NCBI GenBank assembly: GCA_900546775.1
Contig: UREM01000009.1
Span: 1 to 60,943 of the forward strand
Length of the DNA stretch: 60,943 nucleotides
Direction: 5' to 3'
Origin: an uncultured Collinsella sp.
GTDB taxonomy: Bacteria; Actinomycetota; Coriobacteriia; Coriobacteriales; Coriobacteriaceae
Below, piece by piece: positions 42,376-51,460 of the stretch. A program made the position numbers and the translations under genes. Each line of letters starts with the position of its first letter. Position 1 is the first letter of the stretch. The notes beneath the pieces are model-generated. The model saw nothing but the letters and a program-made list of their open reading frames with translations, made no database searches and was not told the DNA's origin.

Positions 42376-45300
42376 CTAATCCTCCTTCTTTGCTACGTTG
42401 CCGTTGCTCCAAACGTTATGGGCACGATTGCTGCCGTCGATCCATTTGTCGTTCACACGCGTGTTCGTGCAGGTGAACGTGGCATCGTTCGCGCTCGATG
42501 CAGCGGAGATAGTCGCCTGCGCCTTATCGCCCGGCTGCTTGCCAGGGACGCCGATTTGGTTGCTGTAGCGCCATGCCCACGCTGAGTCCTCCTCGACGGT
42601 GTAGATACCCGCCGGGACCGCAAGCTCGATAGCGCCGGAGTACCAGGCGGAACCGTCCTTCAGCTGCGCATCCGATGACACCGTTACCTCAACCGTGCGC
42701 TCCTCCAAGGCGTTGCCGTCCATGCCGGCCCGGGAAACCTTGAAGCGGAACGTCTTGCCCTTCGCCCAGCTATCCTGGGTTTGCTTGACGATCTTGAGCG
42801 TATGCGTAGCGGCGAAATCGAACACCGCATTGCCATCGCTCTGAGTGCCGTCGCCCGTGAGCTTGTAGTCCAAACGATTCGTCAGCTCAAACGAGCCCTC
42901 GCCTGAACCCGAACTGTAAAGCGAGACATACTTCCCGTTGACAGGCGCAGGAGTCTGGCCAGGAAGACCATAGCCCACGCGGTCAACGTGCACCGTCAGT
43001 TGCGTGCCCATGAAGGGCTTTGCAAAGCAAGCCTTGAACGGCGCCTTATCGCTCTTGTCATCTATCGTGTTCGCGGCATTGGGATCAAGCAACCACTTGA
43101 GCTGCCCGGTCACATTCTTAGGGCTCGCATCGTCCGATGTGTCGTTAGCGACGACCTTATACGTCACCGGATACAAATCCATGTTGGCTGTAACCGGTTT
43201 ACCCTTGAAGTCGCTCCACGCCACAGCTTTGTCGCCATTAACCCACTGCCACTCCAAGAACAACTCCTTCAAGCTGCTATCCGCTCGCTCGCCCAGGAAT
43301 GCGACGATTGCGGAGTAGGCTTCGGGATCGTAGGCCACTTCCTTTGGCTCCATGACGGGTTCACCCTTGTCGTCATAGACCGGGTTGCCGTTCTCGTCCA
43401 TCTTGGGCACCTTAACTGTCTGAACAAAGCCGGCATTGCCATCCTGGCCACGCAGAACACTCGTATCGTTCGGGTCTACCGTAGCGGTGTAGATGACGTT
43501 GCCTTCGGTGTCGTGATAGCGCACTTTAAGCGGCGTCTTCTTGTACACCGCAGTGTAGGTCACGCTCTCAAAGGGCTCGCTGCCCTCGAGGGGATACTTC
43601 TCATCGTCAGTCATCAGGGTGTACTGCCCGTCATTGACATAATCGCGCGACCAGCCGACAAAGTCGTACTTGGTGCCGTCAGTGCCCTCAACCTCCTCGG
43701 CGGCCTTGACCTCAAGAGAAATCTGGTCGCCGGAATCAGTGCGGCCGAGGCTACGGACAAGATCGGGATTCGCAAGTTTAGAGTCAATGTTCGATTGAAC
43801 GGTAACCAGGCTGGGACGGTAGACCGGGTACAGCTCCATGGGGGCCTTGACCACGGTAGAAGCACTCACCATACGGATGCCCTCTGACCAAGCGACATAG
43901 CCCTTGCCAGGTGCCGGCTCGGCTTCCGTCCAGCCCACGAAGACGTTGAACTTGCCTGTATCCGCATCGATAGTGCTGACGTCATAAGTAGGCTTCGGGA
44001 TGCCGCCATTAAGGTTGCCGAGCATATCGTCTTGCTGAGCAACTTTGCCGTCCACATCCGTGGCATTGAGGTGGTACACAACCGCCAACGGCGAATAGTA
44101 CGCCACGAATGTATAGGCTCCGCCAGGTTCCACCGGATAAGAGCAAGTACCATGCTCCACATCGTAGGGAAGCGTCTTGATCTCGCCGTTCGGAAGCTCG
44201 ATCTCAACCTTCTGCAACTTATACAGCTCACCGCCTGCTTTATAAACCGGCGTCGTAACGTCAGGGGTCACCGTTGCCGTAGCAGGATTGGTGTCCGCGT
44301 TGATAACGGGAGCGATGTTGTAGCTAGGCACATTGACCTTGTCCGTACCCTCAAAACCTGCGCGATGCAGGTTGGTGGTGTAGCTGACGTCGTACTTTGC
44401 GTAGACGGGATAGGCATCCTGCCACTGGGTGACCTTGGACTCGTCGGTCGCCAGATACGGCTCTGCCTTATCCGGATCACTCGTCACATAGGAGTCGCCG
44501 GCGACGTCGTAGATATACTTCCAGACGTCAGAATCCTTCTGAACCTCGGCGGTCGAAATCCAGCCCAGGAACTTATAGCCCGGCACGGCCATGTCGGCAT
44601 CGGTCGGGGAAGCTTCGAGGGTCAGGGGGCTCTCATACGATCCCTTCTCACCATCTTCTGGCTTTTCGGCCACTTTAACCGACTTATTAACATGCGGGTA
44701 GTAATACGTGAACGTCGGATCCGCCCCGTTCACCTTGGTCTGCAGCAAGTTACTCTCATAGCGCCGCGTGGCAGTCCTCACGACATTATCGCCCTTGTTG
44801 TAGAAATTAACGTCCGTGGTAATCATCGCGCGAACGTAGTACTTCTTATCTGTACGCACCATGCTCTCGATGGGATTTTTCACATATGTCCAATATTCAC
44901 CATCGCGCTCAAGCGTCCAGAAATTCAGGCGATAGCGATCATTCACCGGTTTGACCGTTACGTTCAGCGAAGCCGAAGTCCAAGTATCGCTTAGCGTTGC
45001 AGCGCCTGGAAAATCGGTATCGGCATAGAGGTTTTTTAGAGTATCGGCTCCCGTATCGTTTTTAACGTTGTGCGAGTACGCGTTAAGGGGACTCACGACA
45101 AGGGTTTCCTTCGTGAAGCGCGTGCCACACGTTTCATAACTATCCTTTATACCGTGGTCAACATGCTCCGGGCCCCAGTGGACGACGTTTTCACGCACGA
45201 AGGTACTACCGACGTTTTCCTCAAAGGGCGTTTGATAGCGATTCCAAACGGAACAAAGTAGCTTGCTGTCCGTAAACTCATGGTTGGTATAAGCCCGAAC

Positions 45301-47838
45301 GTAATAATCCACTCGGTACTCAAAGCGGGCGATGTAGGTATGCGGCGCGGTTAAATCGACATCGGCGGGGAGCGTATAGCTGGGGTCGCGGCTTACGCGC
45401 ACCTCGAGCGGGGCATCCTCGGTTCCCTTGTTTTCATACCAACCCAGGAAACGATAGCCGTCGGGCAGCTGGCCCTCCTCGGATATAGCTTTACCGGATA
45501 CGTCGAGCACCTGTACGGTATACGCGCTTGTGCCATCTTCTGCAGTCTCAACCTTAACGTCAGTTTTGCCCACACCGTCGCGCCGAGTCTGATCGTCGGT
45601 TGCATCCTGCTCATTGCCCTCAAACACCGTCATGATGTTCGACACATAGTCGGTGTACACCGGATAAAAATCGGTAGGACCAAGCACAGTGATCTCGGTA
45701 CCGGCAGGATAGAACGCGCCGGCATTTTTTAGCTCGGCGAGCTGGGTCGAGGTAATGGCTGCATAGCCACCGTTCATCTGAGCCTCTTCGCTCGGCTTCG
45801 TTGTCCAACCGATAAAGGTGGCGCTGGAAGACAGCGTGCCACGATCGGTAGGAGCGGCGGGGTTGAGCTTCGCGCCGTAGCGATACCAATCGCCCGATTT
45901 GTCGTGTGCAGTGCCGCTCTGGCAATCGAGCGTTTCGCCCTGGACGTTATAGAACAGCACCTGCGCCTCGTACGAAGCGATAAACAGGTCATTGCCCTTA
46001 AAACCGTCGACCCCCTTGGCATTATCGGCGGTATAGGTCGACGTATGCTCGTGTGCCTCGCTCTTCTGGACCTGCTTGCCGGCAGCCACAGCATCGGCAT
46101 CGGTCTTGCCGTCAAACCAGCTGTTGTCTTGTCCAATTCGATTCACACGCACATCGGGCTCACGGAACCAGCCCATGAAGCGATAACCGCCGTTGGCATC
46201 GGTCAAGCCCTTGGGCTTTGCGGAGGTATCCTGCCTAAACGTCACCGATGTATCGCCCTGGGCCAAGCCCTGAGCCGTTCCCGCCAGCACGGCGCTCACG
46301 GCAAAGGCATACGGGTCCGAGGTCGCCTGATCAATACCAAGTTTGGTTGCCTCGATGGTCGCGGTACCCGCACCGGGAAAATCGATCGTCGCCTTAACGC
46401 TCTGGCCATGCACGGGAATCTTCAGCTTGTAATCCATCGCCCACTCATTGGTGTGCTGGCCACCCAGGGCATCGTCGTTGTCGGTCGAGCGCATGGTGCC
46501 GGCACAAAAATCGTAGTCGTGCTCCTCCCACAGCTCACGCGTGGTGTAGCGCTCGTCGTCCCATGGACCATAGCTGTCGCCCTTGGTGGTACCGTCGCCG
46601 CCAAAAGAGGGGATCTTTTTCTTAGCCGCGGTACCCTGGCTGCTGCCTTTTAGGCTCACGCTCGGCTTAAAGTAGCACTCGGTGACTGTGGCATCATCCT
46701 TGTTGGCACGCGCGGCAATACCGCCCAGGTTCACATCGTTTTGAATGATGGGGATCACGGCGATGGGATTGTACTGACGCGAGCTCAAGTCACCCGCAAA
46801 ATGGCTTCGAACGAGCTCGTTGCCCTTTTCGGTTAGAATACGACCCGCCAAGCCACCCGTCCACGCACGCGTCACGGCGACGACGCCCACATATGACGCG
46901 GCATAGCTGTAGCACTGCGCCGTCGAGAAGCAGTCGATAATCTTGGCCTCGCCCGCCATGCAGCCCACAAAACCCGAGGCGTACACGTTGTTGCCGCCCA
47001 GGGCGCCAATGGCCACGTCGTACTTATTGGTGACGTCGGTCATGCCAATCGAGCCATCATCTTTGCGCGTAGGCGTAACGCGGCAGTACTCAATCGTCGA
47101 ATTTGTAACGTAGCCGGCAAACGCCGCCATATACAGACCCTCACCGCCGAGCGCCTGCACGCCCGAGGTCGTGTTGTTAACGGCGCGGCCACCACGTACC
47201 TCGCAGTTATAGAGGGTACAGCCGTCGAGCTCGCCGGCGATGAGACCGCCCTCAAAGCCTGCGTTGGTAATGAGGTTGAGAGCATTGTTGGCGCAGGTCA
47301 CGTGCAGCGTGCTCTCCATGACCATAACGTTTTCGAAACGCGTTTTGACGGCCTTGCCCACGATAATGCCACCGCGGAAGTCCGCCCACACGTTGGCGTC
47401 CTTGACCAGGAAGTTTTTGATGGTGGCGCCGTTGGTCTCGGAAAAAAATCCCGTATCGCGCTCGGGGTCAAAAGCGTCTTTATCGTAGTTCAGGCCCTCA
47501 ACGGCGTGGTTTTGACCATCGAACACGCCCTTAAACGGATGCTCCTTGTTGCCAAACGACAGATGCTTAACGGTGTCTGCAACGATGGTTTTCATGTCGT
47601 CGCTGTCGAGCTCAATGTCGTTATCGAGATAAACGTGCCAGCCGGACGTATCGCGCTCGCGCGACAGCGCCACACACGACAAAAAGTCAGCCTCGTTTTT
47701 GATGTGGAATTCGATTCTGGCCTCGGGCACATCCTCGGCATGCACCACCGTTGGCAGCGCCATAACGCAGCAAAGGGCAATCGCTGCGACGGCAACCAGC
47801 CTGCTAAGCATACCCCGGTTCATATTCTTGATCTTCAT
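42376..47838 (-). CDS. Giant secreted InlB-repeat surface protein (1820 aa)
   Basis: An 1820-residue exported protein. Signal peptide 1-34 ends VVHA. About 60-420 hold a beta-helix/GLUG-like part with repeated NGATIKNFLV, GGLIAGELDGCTLYNC and ASGFVGCMAGEAKIIDC. From about 540 to 1600 there are many InlB B-type repeats marked by FMGWF, FIGWTT, FLGWYE, FLGWIS, FVGWTE and FVGWSRDY. The end (about 1650-1800) is a Cna-B/SpaA-like domain with GIYTVEED, but there is no sorting motif. It lies between two TasA-like genes, with 3- and 1-nt gaps, so it is part of the fibre operon. A large adhesin, retained by the fibre rather than by a sortase, fits best. Confidence 0.85.
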   Translation of the reverse strand: MKIKNMNRGMLSRLVAVAAIALCCVMALPTVVHAEDVPEARIEFHIKNEADFLSCVALSRERDTSGWHVYLDNDIELDSDDMKTIVADTVKHLSFGNKEHPFKGVFDGQNHAVEGLNYDKDAFDPERDTGFFSETNGATIKNFLVKDANVWADFRGGIIVGKAVKTRFENVMVMESTLHVTCANNALNLITNAGFEGGLIAGELDGCTLYNCEVRGGRAVNNTTSGVQALGGEGLYMAAFAGYVTNSTIEYCRVTPTRKDDGSIGMTDVTNKYDVAIGALGGNNVYASGFVGCMAGEAKIIDCFSTAQCYSYAASYVGVVAVTRAWTGGLAGRILTEKGNELVRSHFAGDLSSRQYNPIAVIPIIQNDVNLGGIAARANKDDATVTECYFKPSVSLKGSSQGTAAKKKIPSFGGDGTTKGDSYGPWDDERYTTRELWEEHDYDFCAGTMRSTDNDDALGGQHTNEWAMDYKLKIPVHGQSVKATIDFPGAGTATIEATKLGIDQATSDPYAFAVSAVLAGTAQGLAQGDTSVTFRQDTSAKPKGLTDANGGYRFMGWFREPDVRVNRIGQDNSWFDGKTDADAVAAGKQVQKSEAHEHTSTYTADNAKGVDGFKGNDLFIASYEAQVLFYNVQGETLDCQSGTAHDKSGDWYRYGAKLNPAAPTDRGTLSSSATFIGWTTKPSEEAQMNGGYAAITSTQLAELKNAGAFYPAGTEITVLGPTDFYPVYTDYVSNIMTVFEGNEQDATDDQTRRDGVGKTDVKVETAEDGTSAYTVQVLDVSGKAISEEGQLPDGYRFLGWYENKGTEDAPLEVRVSRDPSYTLPADVDLTAPHTYIARFEYRVDYYVRAYTNHEFTDSKLLCSVWNRYQTPFEENVGSTFVRENVVHWGPEHVDHGIKDSYETCGTRFTKETLVVSPLNAYSHNVKNDTGADTLKNLYADTDFPGAATLSDTWTSASLNVTVKPVNDRYRLNFWTLERDGEYWTYVKNPIESMVRTDKKYYVRAMITTDVNFYNKGDNVVRTATRRYESNLLQTKVNGADPTFTYYYPHVNKSVKVAEKPEDGEKGSYESPLTLEASPTDADMAVPGYKFLGWISTAEVQKDSDVWKYIYDVAGDSYVTSDPDKAEPYLATDESKVTQWQDAYPVYAKYDVSYTTNLHRAGFEGTDKVNVPSYNIAPVINADTNPATATVTPDVTTPVYKAGGELYKLQKVEIELPNGEIKTLPYDVEHGTCSYPVEPGGAYTFVAYYSPLAVVYHLNATDVDGKVAQQDDMLGNLNGGIPKPTYDVSTIDADTGKFNVFVGWTEAEPAPGKGYVAWSEGIRMVSASTVVKAPMELYPVYRPSLVTVQSNIDSKLANPDLVRSLGRTDSGDQISLEVKAAEEVEGTDGTKYDFVGWSRDYVNDGQYTLMTDDEKYPLEGSEPFESVTYTAVYKKTPLKVRYHDTEGNVIYTATVDPNDTSVLRGQDGNAGFVQTVKVPKMDENGNPVYDDKGEPVMEPKEVAYDPEAYSAIVAFLGERADSSLKELFLEWQWVNGDKAVAWSDFKGKPVTANMDLYPVTYKVVANDTSDDASPKNVTGQLKWLLDPNAANTIDDKSDKAPFKACFAKPFMGTQLTVHVDRVGYGLPGQTPAPVNGKYVSLYSSGSGEGSFELTNRLDYKLTGDGTQSDGNAVFDFAATHTLKIVKQTQDSWAKGKTFRFKVSRAGMDGNALEERTVEVTVSSDAQLKDGSAWYSGAIELAVPAGIYTVEEDSAWAWRYSNQIGVPGKQPGDKAQATISAASSANDATFTCTNTRVNDKWIDGSNRAHNVWSNGNVAKKED

Positions 47839-47841
47839 AGG

Positions 47842-48489
47842 CTAGTTCGCCTCCGGCCAACCCACAACGTCAAGTACGTCGAGGGCGGTATCGCTTGTCT
47901 GCTGGTTTTTGGCCTGCACGGCCTGAACATCGATATCGAGCTTGAATGAGCCGCCGCGCGCGGCATCGTGGTAGTCGCCCACAAATCGCAGCGAGTCCAT
48001 AAGGCTTTCCGTCATGGCGCCGGGGTCGAGCATGCCGCCACGCCCGGCCAATCCACGGTAGTAGTACCACCCATCGCCGCCGTCGATCCACGGGGACCCC
48101 TCGTCCGCGTTCACATGAAACGCAACGCTGCCCGAGGCATCCGCACTCGAACCGTCGGGTGCCACTGACGTCATGCGTAGACGAGCGCGAACGTACTCAG
48201 GCTGCGCGCCGGCGTTCTCCACGCGTACAATGCGGCTGATGTCAGAGCCCCCGGCCTTGGTGTCGGGATAGTCCCCGCGCTCGTTGGCCTCAAACGGAAT
48301 CTCCTCGCCCCGCTCGTTGAGGGTGTATTCGCAGACTCGTACCTTCACGCTGCCAAACGATAGGACGTTGTTCGCCGGAACCATATCAACGGTAAAAGCC
48401 AGCGTGCCACACATGCACGCCAGGGCCAACAGCGCAATCGCGGCAAGCGCTAAGGTGCGTTTCTGATTGTCGGAAAGATTGTTGAGCAT
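47842..48489 (-). CDS. TasA/camelysin-like SipW-dependent exported protein
   Basis: A 215-residue protein. MLNNLSDNQKRT leads to a hydrophobic core LALAAIALLALACMCGTLAF and then MVPANNVLSFGSVKVRV, the camelysin/TasA start. The mature beta domain contains NAGAQPEYVRARLRM, GWYYYRG and LDIDVQAVQAKN. The start ATG at 48489 lacks a good ribosome site and a TTG four codons upstream is an alternative. It ends 3 nt before the giant gene. Confidence 0.78.
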   Translation of the reverse strand: MLNNLSDNQKRTLALAAIALLALACMCGTLAFTVDMVPANNVLSFGSVKVRVCEYTLNERGEEIPFEANERGDYPDTKAGGSDISRIVRVENAGAQPEYVRARLRMTSVAPDGSSADASGSVAFHVNADEGSPWIDGGDGWYYYRGLAGRGGMLDPGAMTESLMDSLRFVGDYHDAARGGSFKLDIDVQAVQAKNQQTSDTALDVLDVVGWPEAN

Positions 48490-48576
48490 TACGTTCGCCA
48501 ATCGTCGATAAAAAGGGGGACCGAGATCCCAGCCCGAATATAGGGGTGGGGGCGGGCCGGGATCTCAGTGGGGGGA

Positions 48577-49341
48577 TTAAGCCTGAGCCTGAGTCTTAGC
48601 CCATTCCTTGGCCTGCTTAAGGGCATTCTGCGCGTCAGCATTTTCACCCTGCTCGGTGCCATTCTGACCCGCGCCAAAGATGTAGGCAGAGACCGTCATC
48701 GTGGGAGCCTGTTTCGGGTCAGTAGTAGTCTCGACAACATCGGTGTTGTTCATGGCAGAGGGAATCGTCACGGCAGTGAAAAGCTCATCGGTATAAACGT
48801 CCTGCTCTGCTTTGTTGGCTTCGAGCTTTGCAGGCAGGTTCTCTGCGGCAGAGTTCTTGGAGTACATAAACAGACCGCTCACGTACTGGTTGCCAGAGTT
48901 GTCAGATTGGTTGGTCTTGACTTGACCCTCAACGGGCTTCCAATTCGTATTTTTGAGCGTAAAGTACGGGGTCTTTTCAAGGCTGGTGCCAGGCTTGACG
49001 ATGGCATTCTTTACGTAAATGAATACGTATGCATCATCAGAGCCAGCCTTGATGCCGACATTGGGGTTCTTGGCCACAGTGGCGCCAGGAACCATCTTGG
49101 AGTTGGCAACCCACTGGGTCTCGAACAGGTAGGCCTTTTCAGTGTTCGGATTATCGGGGTCCGGTTTCTCGGGATCGGTCGGATCAGGCTTGTTTTCCGG
49201 GTGGCCAAAGCTACCCACCGTGAACACGTTGTCAATGTGCTCCTGCGCCGTCAGCCATGCATAGGTACCCACACCGGCGGCCATCACCAACAGCAGCAGG
49301 GCGGCAATGATGCCGTAGCGCTTTTTCTTCTTGTTTTCCAT
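48577..49341 (-). CDS. TasA-like major fibre protein candidate
   Basis: A 254-residue protein with a SipW-type signal peptide (MENKKKKRYGIIAALLLLVM, then AAGVGTYAWLTAQEHIDN) and the camelysin-like VFTVGSFGHPENKP. A Pro/Asp-rich linker (DPTDPEKPDPDNPNTEKAY) follows and then a long beta domain: GATVAKNPNVGIKAGSDDAYVF (in parts) and VSAYIFGAGQNG. In Bacillus TasA the same GATV.KNP style is seen. It has a good AGGAAGAG ribosome site and is first after the peptidase gene, so it is the best candidate for the main subunit. It ends in a Lys/Ala helix. Confidence 0.82.
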   Translation of the reverse strand: MENKKKKRYGIIAALLLLVMAAGVGTYAWLTAQEHIDNVFTVGSFGHPENKPDPTDPEKPDPDNPNTEKAYLFETQWVANSKMVPGATVAKNPNVGIKAGSDDAYVFIYVKNAIVKPGTSLEKTPYFTLKNTNWKPVEGQVKTNQSDNSGNQYVSGLFMYSKNSAAENLPAKLEANKAEQDVYTDELFTAVTIPSAMNNTDVVETTTDPKQAPTMTVSAYIFGAGQNGTEQGENADAQNALKQAKEWAKTQAQA

Positions 49342-49412
49342 CGTTCTCTTCCTTTCGAAAATCGACTTCCCCGGCAACGGCCCTTGCCGTTGCCGACACC
49401 TCTCCCCTGCCG

Positions 49413-49970
49413 CTATGAACGCCGCTCCCTCGCATGCGCGCGGGCATGCTTGCCCGCAGGCTCGTCGGGAACCACCCGATCGAGCACTATCGACGCCGCG
49501 ACCAGCAGCGCCAGAACGGCCACCACAACAAGCAAACCGGGCATCGTCGTGCAATATGCGTTAACGAAGCCCAGGTAAGGGACACAAAAAGAGACAGTGC
49601 CGATCACGCGTGAAAAAGGCGTCTGCTCGGCATCGTGCATGATGGTTCCATCTGCATTTTTGTTTGCGATTCCCTGCGTGCCGATCGTCTGCGCGGCAGG
49701 GTCGATCTCGTACACCTGGTGCGTCACCACGGCGCCGTCCGATCGGTAAAAGGTTGCATTGTCGCCCACGGTAATATCCGTTGGCTCAACCTGGCGGACA
49801 AACACCATGGAGCCAACGGGAAGATCGGGTTCCATAGAGCCCGAAAGCACAGCAAAGGGCATGTATCCAAATGCGCGAGGCACAAAAGAAACAACGGCAA
49901 GGGCTATGACAAGCGCGAACGCCAAGCTACTCAAAAGTGCAATAAATCGTTTGAGTCTACGCGCAGCCAA
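49413..49970 (-). CDS. sipW: Signal peptidase I, SipW/ER type
   Basis: A 185-residue membrane peptidase. The N-terminal helix is followed by the catalytic serine in VLSGSMEPDLPVGS near residue 44, and the second catalytic residue is His in AVVTHQVYEID, in place of the Lys of ordinary bacterial enzymes. That is the archaeal/ER type found in SipW, which trims TasA. A second hydrophobic helix (LLVVVAVLALLVAASIVL) and a basic tail end it. The start is taken as TTG at 49970; no better start with a ribosome site is visible, so this start is uncertain. It heads the fibre operon. Confidence 0.85.
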   Translation of the reverse strand: MAARRLKRFIALLSSLAFALVIALAVVSFVPRAFGYMPFAVLSGSMEPDLPVGSMVFVRQVEPTDITVGDNATFYRSDGAVVTHQVYEIDPAAQTIGTQGIANKNADGTIMHDAEQTPFSRVIGTVSFCVPYLGFVNAYCTTMPGLLVVVAVLALLVAASIVLDRVVPDEPAGKHARAHARERRS

Positions 49971-50259
49971 AGTGATAATTCATCCCCCTTGAGGACCTAT
50001 TCGACCCATCCAAAGGTCAGCAAGTTTCAACAGGAACCGCAAGGCGCTTGAAAAGTGAGTCCGAAATAAGCCAATTTGGAATCTTTTCGTAATAAAAACA
50101 TAGCGATGTGCTACACATTTTTCAATGTTTTGTCGCTAAATGCTACCTATTTTGGCGTAAGTGGTCATTTATCACCAAATTAGTCTGTTTTATCCAATAT
50201 CTGTGACTAACCCCCTACGCAACTTCCCCATAGAGGGATCATTTTTTTGCGAAACTAAA

Positions 50260-50289
50260 ATAATGGTACCCCCCCCCACATTAAAACAA
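50260..50289 (-). promoter_or_regulatory. Possible phase-variable promoter with C9/G9 tract
   Basis: On the minus strand TTGTTT (50289-50284), an 18-nt spacer holding nine consecutive G (50277-50269) and CATTAT (50265-50260). It points toward the fibre operon, about 290 nt upstream. The match to consensus is modest. The AT-rich stretch 49971-50259 shows no other clear promoter or gene. Confidence 0.4.
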
Positions 50290-50373
50290 ACTGCTGGAAG
50301 CGCCATTTATTTCCGACCCCTTTTACTAGAGTTTTTATGACAACCTCATGTAGTTCGCAGCCCATAACCCTCT

Positions 50374-50700
50374 GAAAACCGTGTCCCAGAATTCCCGTCC
50401 GGAGTGGGATGCGGCTTCCGCTTGTGGCCCCGTTGGGAAGCCGTATCCCGCTTCGATCACAAATTCCGGGTCGCACTTTCCGCCAAGACCCTCAACCGGA
50501 AACTACATCCCATTTCTCGACCGAATGCTGGGATGTAGTTTCCACAGAGCCCTTCACCGGGAAACCGCATCCCATTCCAAAGGCAAATTCCGGGACGCAG
50601 CTTCCGCAACCCCACCCATCCGGAAATCCCATCCCACTCCGCACACATCCGGGCATAGAACAATCAGCTTACTAGGCCTTCCATCAATAAAGGGGCGCCC
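50374..50700. repeat. Array 2 of 62-nt hairpin units (4 full, 1 partial)
   Basis: Units of 46 nt start at 50374, 50436, 50498 and 50560, with 16-nt linkers, as in array 1 and in the same direction. Unit 3 is a perfect palindrome over 15 bp per arm (GGAAACTACATCCCA with 50529-50543). Linkers match array 1 one to one, for example GCTTGTGGCCCCGTTG here and GCTTGAGGGCCTGTTG there. The fifth unit is incomplete and runs into TAGGCCTTCCATCAATAAAG, shared with array 1. Confidence 0.88.
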
Positions 50701-50710
50701 TCGTGTCATG

Positions 50711-50739
50711 AAAAAAAGCCTCGAGAACTTCGAGGCTTT
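50711..50739 (-). terminator. Terminator of the flavodoxin gene
   Basis: AAAGCCTCGA (50715-50724) pairs with 50730-50739 around 5 nt. On the minus strand a run of seven T follows. Confidence 0.85.
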
Positions 50740-50781
50740 CACATTTGTATTGTTTTGCACGAAGGACCGCGAACGGCGAAG

Positions 50782-51333
50782 CTACTCTCCCAGCACGGCC
50801 TTCTTGGCGGCTGCAGCCATGTTGTCCAGGTCTTCCTTGGTGGGATGGTCCTTCGCGGCAACCCAGTTGTCGAGCAGCATCTTAAATCGGGCGTTTTCGG
50901 GATCTTGCTCGAGCATGGCCTCGTAGCGCTGCTTGACCGCGGGGCCCATCTTGCCCTGGCACATCGCCCAGCCCGCAAGCTCGGCATCCCCAGCCAAATT
51001 GGAAGTTACGCGGTCGATAATCTGCTGATAGTAGCTCTGGTCGGCGCCAAAACCGCAGGTGCCAAACAGGAAGACGCGCTTACCGTGCAAGGCGGAGAGC
51101 AACGCCGCGACCGAAGGCGTGCACGCGCCCTTGTCACACCAAAAACCGACGAGCACCGTGTCGGCCGCGCAGGCGCCCTGCGCCTCGAGCGCAACCTGAT
51201 CTGCATCCGCATCGTCGCTCAACGCCGCGGCATGGACAAACTCAACGCCCGCAGCCTGCAGAGCGCGCTTAATCGCACCCGAAACCATCCTGGTATTACC
51301 GCTCTTGCTGTTAACCACCAAAGAGCACGTCAT
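50782..51333 (-). CDS. Flavodoxin-like protein
   Basis: A 183-residue flavodoxin-fold protein. The FMN-phosphate loop is visible as NSKSGNTRMVS near residue 8. GFWCDKGACTPSVAALL and FGTCGFGAD are the later FMN-contacting loops. A helical C-terminal extension of about 50 residues (VKQRYEAMLEQDPEN) is longer than in plain flavodoxins and recalls the BilS group linked to bilirubin reductase, though no bilR is present here. Either ATG 51333 or GTG 51339 could be the start. It is preceded by 120 nt without features. Confidence 0.78.
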   Translation of the reverse strand: MTCSLVVNSKSGNTRMVSGAIKRALQAAGVEFVHAAALSDDADADQVALEAQGACAADTVLVGFWCDKGACTPSVAALLSALHGKRVFLFGTCGFGADQSYYQQIIDRVTSNLAGDAELAGWAMCQGKMGPAVKQRYEAMLEQDPENARFKMLLDNWVAAKDHPTKEDLDNMAAAAKKAVLGE

Positions 51334-51460
51334 AGTCACGTTGCCTCGTTTCCCCCAAAACTAAAGCCACTAATGCAATTTATTAGATGAATATCTTAGT
51401 ACTAACGTGACAGATGTAAACCACCGTCTGTCGATTGATTAATTTGCCCCACGGGCTTGC

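Noticed and set aside
40625..50700. The hairpin arrays as CRISPR arrays
   Set aside because: The 46-nt units differ from each other and carry their own complementary arms, the 16-nt linkers are homologous between the two arrays and too short for spacers, and no cas gene is near.
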